This document shows, one piece after another, positions 51,953-53,720 of a stretch of 53,720 nucleotides of DNA. The DNA comes from an uncultured Eubacteriales bacterium (GTDB lineage Bacteria > Bacillota > Clostridia > Peptostreptococcales > Anaerovoracaceae). Position 1 is the first letter of the stretch, and the number at the start of each line of letters is the position of its first letter. The notes under the pieces are model-generated. The model did no database searches, was not told the DNA's origin, and worked only from the letters and a program-made list of their open reading frames with translations. The translations under genes and the position numbers were made by a program. Location: assembly GCA_900320285.1 (NCBI GenBank), contig ONRQ01000005.1, positions 1 to 53,720 of the forward strand. The letters run 5' to 3'.

Positions 51953-53720
51953 ATGGTAGAAAAAATGAAAATGGTACACATCGTCACATCTGCCTCTGCT
52001 AAAGACGAGATGATCAAAAGCCTGAGAGATATAGGCGTAATGCATCTCGCAGAAAAACAAAGTGCGGATCGTGAGGTATCCGACCGTTTCCAGACGCTGT
52101 CAAAAACTCAGATGGCCCTTAAGGACTATGCAGAGAAAAAGCAGGTTCCGGCAAGCGAGATTCTCACGGACGATGAATTCAACAAAATGTACGACGGGGT
52201 TCTTGAGGCAATAGACCGCAAGACGGCCCTAGGGCAGGAGATAAGTGCTGCCAACACAGAGATAGACAGGATCGGAGCATGGGGTGAATTTTCACCTGCA
52301 GAGCTGAAGGATCTCAAGGAAGACGGTTACGATTTCCACTTCTATCGCATGGGCAGTAAGGAGTTTCAGGCTCTGCAGGCCGAAGAAGACGTGCGTTATA
52401 TCCGCCTCGCACCTGTCGACAAGCAGGATGCGGTAGCTGTATTCGGTACACTTCCGCCATCCATTCAGGCAAGCGAGTTTATACCTGGTGAAAACAGCAT
52501 AAGCGAGCTTAAGCAGAAGATCGAAGATGCCAACAAAGGCATAGATGAGTGCAACGAGACTCTTAAAGCTGCATCCATTTATGACGCAAGCTTCAAAAAT
52601 CAGATGCTCAAGGTGCAGAATGAGGTAAATTACTCATCTGCAAACGCGACTGCTCAGGGCGATAATGACTTCGTGTGGATATCCGGTTATGTCCCTGAAG
52701 TTGAGCTCGACAAGGTCAAAGCCATGGCAGCTGAGAAGAATTTCGCATGGGCGGCCGAAGATGTAGCCGAAGATGATGACAAGATACCTACGAAGCTTCG
52801 CTTCAACAAGGTTTCCAAACTCATCGAGCCGGTATTCAACATCCTTGGTGTTCTTCCTGGCTACAGGGAGCAGGATGTATCGCTCTGGTTCCTCCTGTTC
52901 TTCACCCTGTTCTTCGCGATGATAATCGGAGACGGAGGCTATGGTGTACTCATACTGCTCGGAACGATCGCACTCAGAGTAAAACAGAAGGAGGGAAGCA
53001 CTGTTACATTCCTTCTCTTCGTACTGTCGATAGCGACCATCATATGGGGTGCTGTGACAGGCACGTGGTTCGGAATGGAAAGTGCCATGAAGGTACCGCT
53101 GCTTAAGGGTCTCGTTATACCGAGCCTGGCAACGTATCCGGAGTACTTCGGACTGACGTCGACTGTGACACAGAACGCTATTATGAAGTTCTCATTCTCA
53201 ATTGGCGCTATCCAGATGGTGCTCGGATCCATCCTTGCTATAAAAGACAAGCTTCCTAAAAAGGATCTGTCGTGGGTATCCAATCTGGGCTGGGCCATCG
53301 CTGTAGTAGCGATGTACCTCCTGGCTCTCAATCTGGTCATCCACGAGAACATCAGCCTTGTGCCGGTGTTTGCGCTGATCGGTGTCGCTTTCGTCCTTGT
53401 ACTGCTGTTTGGCGGCATGTCGCCTGACCTTACATTCGGACAGGGACTCAAAGCAGGCCTGGCAAATGCCTTTACAGACTTCCTGGATACGATAAGCTGT
53501 TTCGGAAATGTCATGAGTTACATAAGACTGTTTGCAGTCGGTATGGCCGGAGTTGCGATCTCACAGAGCTTTAACGGGATCGCGGCAGGTATGCACGGCC
53601 CTCTGATAATCCTCGGTGTAGTGGTCGTACTTATAGGCCATGCACTCAACATAATAATGTGTTTCCTGTCGGTAGTCGTTCACGGCGTGCGTCTGAACGT
53701 ACTCGAGTTCTCGGGTCAGG
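51953..53720 (+). CDS. atpI: V-type ATP synthase subunit I (partial, cut by window end)
   Basis: The first 589 codons of the membrane subunit (a-subunit homologue) are present; the gene runs off the right edge. Residues 1-300 are the soluble arm (MVEKMKMVHIVTSAS, coiled-coil regions, WISGYVPE). Then come the membrane helices, starting with EPVFNILGVLPGYREQDVSLWFLLFFTLFFAMIIGDGGYG. The conserved helix with the essential Arg is in NVMSYIRLFAVGMAG, followed by HALNIIMCFLSVVVHGVRLNVLEFSG. GGAGG lies 7 nt upstream of ATG at 51953. Subunit K is expected just beyond the edge. Confidence 0.96.
   Translation, partial: MVEKMKMVHIVTSASAKDEMIKSLRDIGVMHLAEKQSADREVSDRFQTLSKTQMALKDYAEKKQVPASEILTDDEFNKMYDGVLEAIDRKTALGQEISAANTEIDRIGAWGEFSPAELKDLKEDGYDFHFYRMGSKEFQALQAEEDVRYIRLAPVDKQDAVAVFGTLPPSIQASEFIPGENSISELKQKIEDANKGIDECNETLKAASIYDASFKNQMLKVQNEVNYSSANATAQGDNDFVWISGYVPEVELDKVKAMAAEKNFAWAAEDVAEDDDKIPTKLRFNKVSKLIEPVFNILGVLPGYREQDVSLWFLLFFTLFFAMIIGDGGYGVLILLGTIALRVKQKEGSTVTFLLFVLSIATIIWGAVTGTWFGMESAMKVPLLKGLVIPSLATYPEYFGLTSTVTQNAIMKFSFSIGAIQMVLGSILAIKDKLPKKDLSWVSNLGWAIAVVAMYLLALNLVIHENISLVPVFALIGVAFVLVLLFGGMSPDLTFGQGLKAGLANAFTDFLDTISCFGNVMSYIRLFAVGMAGVAISQSFNGIAAGMHGPLIILGVVVVLIGHALNIIMCFLSVVVHGVRLNVLEFSGQ

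Overview
The window looks like the chromosome of an anaerobic Clostridia-type Bacillota. The evidence is the clostripain-family lipoprotein, the rplM-rpsI pair, full-length SecA with a C-terminal SEC-C zinc finger, AddB, WalJ-like and RlmH proteins, a DUF975 protein, a V-type ATPase operon, near-consensus sigma-A promoters and AGGAGG-like ribosome binding sites. I cannot place it below class. I see no phage genes, transposases or CRISPR array.

Layout. 1-6.3 kb: a minus-strand C11 peptidase, rpsI and rplM, a divergent EamA transporter, then a minus-strand small unknown and an amidohydrolase. 6.3-19.1 kb: a long plus-strand run of accessory genes (AIM24, SEC-C protein, vWA protein, macro-domain/helical fusion, monooxygenase-like protein, Nudix, several membrane or secreted unknowns, DUF6765-like, Mbeg1-like, DUF4230, a 2-hydroxyacid dehydrogenase, DUF975). 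19.2-20.4 kb: tRNA-Arg(CCG) and gpsA on the minus strand. 20.5-24.8 kb: a YcxB-like protein, then metNIQ plus an Asp/Glu-racemase-family gene. 24.9-37.6 kb: a 2128-residue protein with 23 Ig-like repeats, then CNNM/CorC, secA, a miniature LemA and a DUF2207 protein. 37.6-45.4 kb: a pair of structured repeat elements, a HAD phosphatase, an unusual 7TM/ATPase-like/SLC1-like fusion, prfB with its programmed frameshift, and addB. 45.4-46.9 kb: a WalJ-like hydrolase, rlmH and a 51-residue membrane protein. 47.0 kb to the right edge: a V-type ATPase operon E-DUF2764-A-B-D-I, cut within atpI.

The most exciting element is the metNIQ leader. A consensus promoter drives a 21-codon ORF with nine Met and two Cys codons. 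It is followed by a 12-nt segment complementary to the loop and 3' arm of a strong terminator just before metN. This reads as ribosome-mediated methionine attenuation in a lineage where SAM riboswitches or T-boxes would be expected, and no such riboswitch is visible. Next in interest are the tandem structured elements with compensatory base changes at 37.65-37.94 kb, the signal-less giant repeat protein translationally coupled to the CNNM-secA genes, the symporter-like fusion whose SLC1 motifs look eroded, the spirochaete/Bacteroidetes-type V-ATPase gene order, and the face-to-face rplM/EamA promoters that imply a leaderless EamA mRNA.

All calls come from reading sequence and recalled family features. 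No database search or folding program was run.
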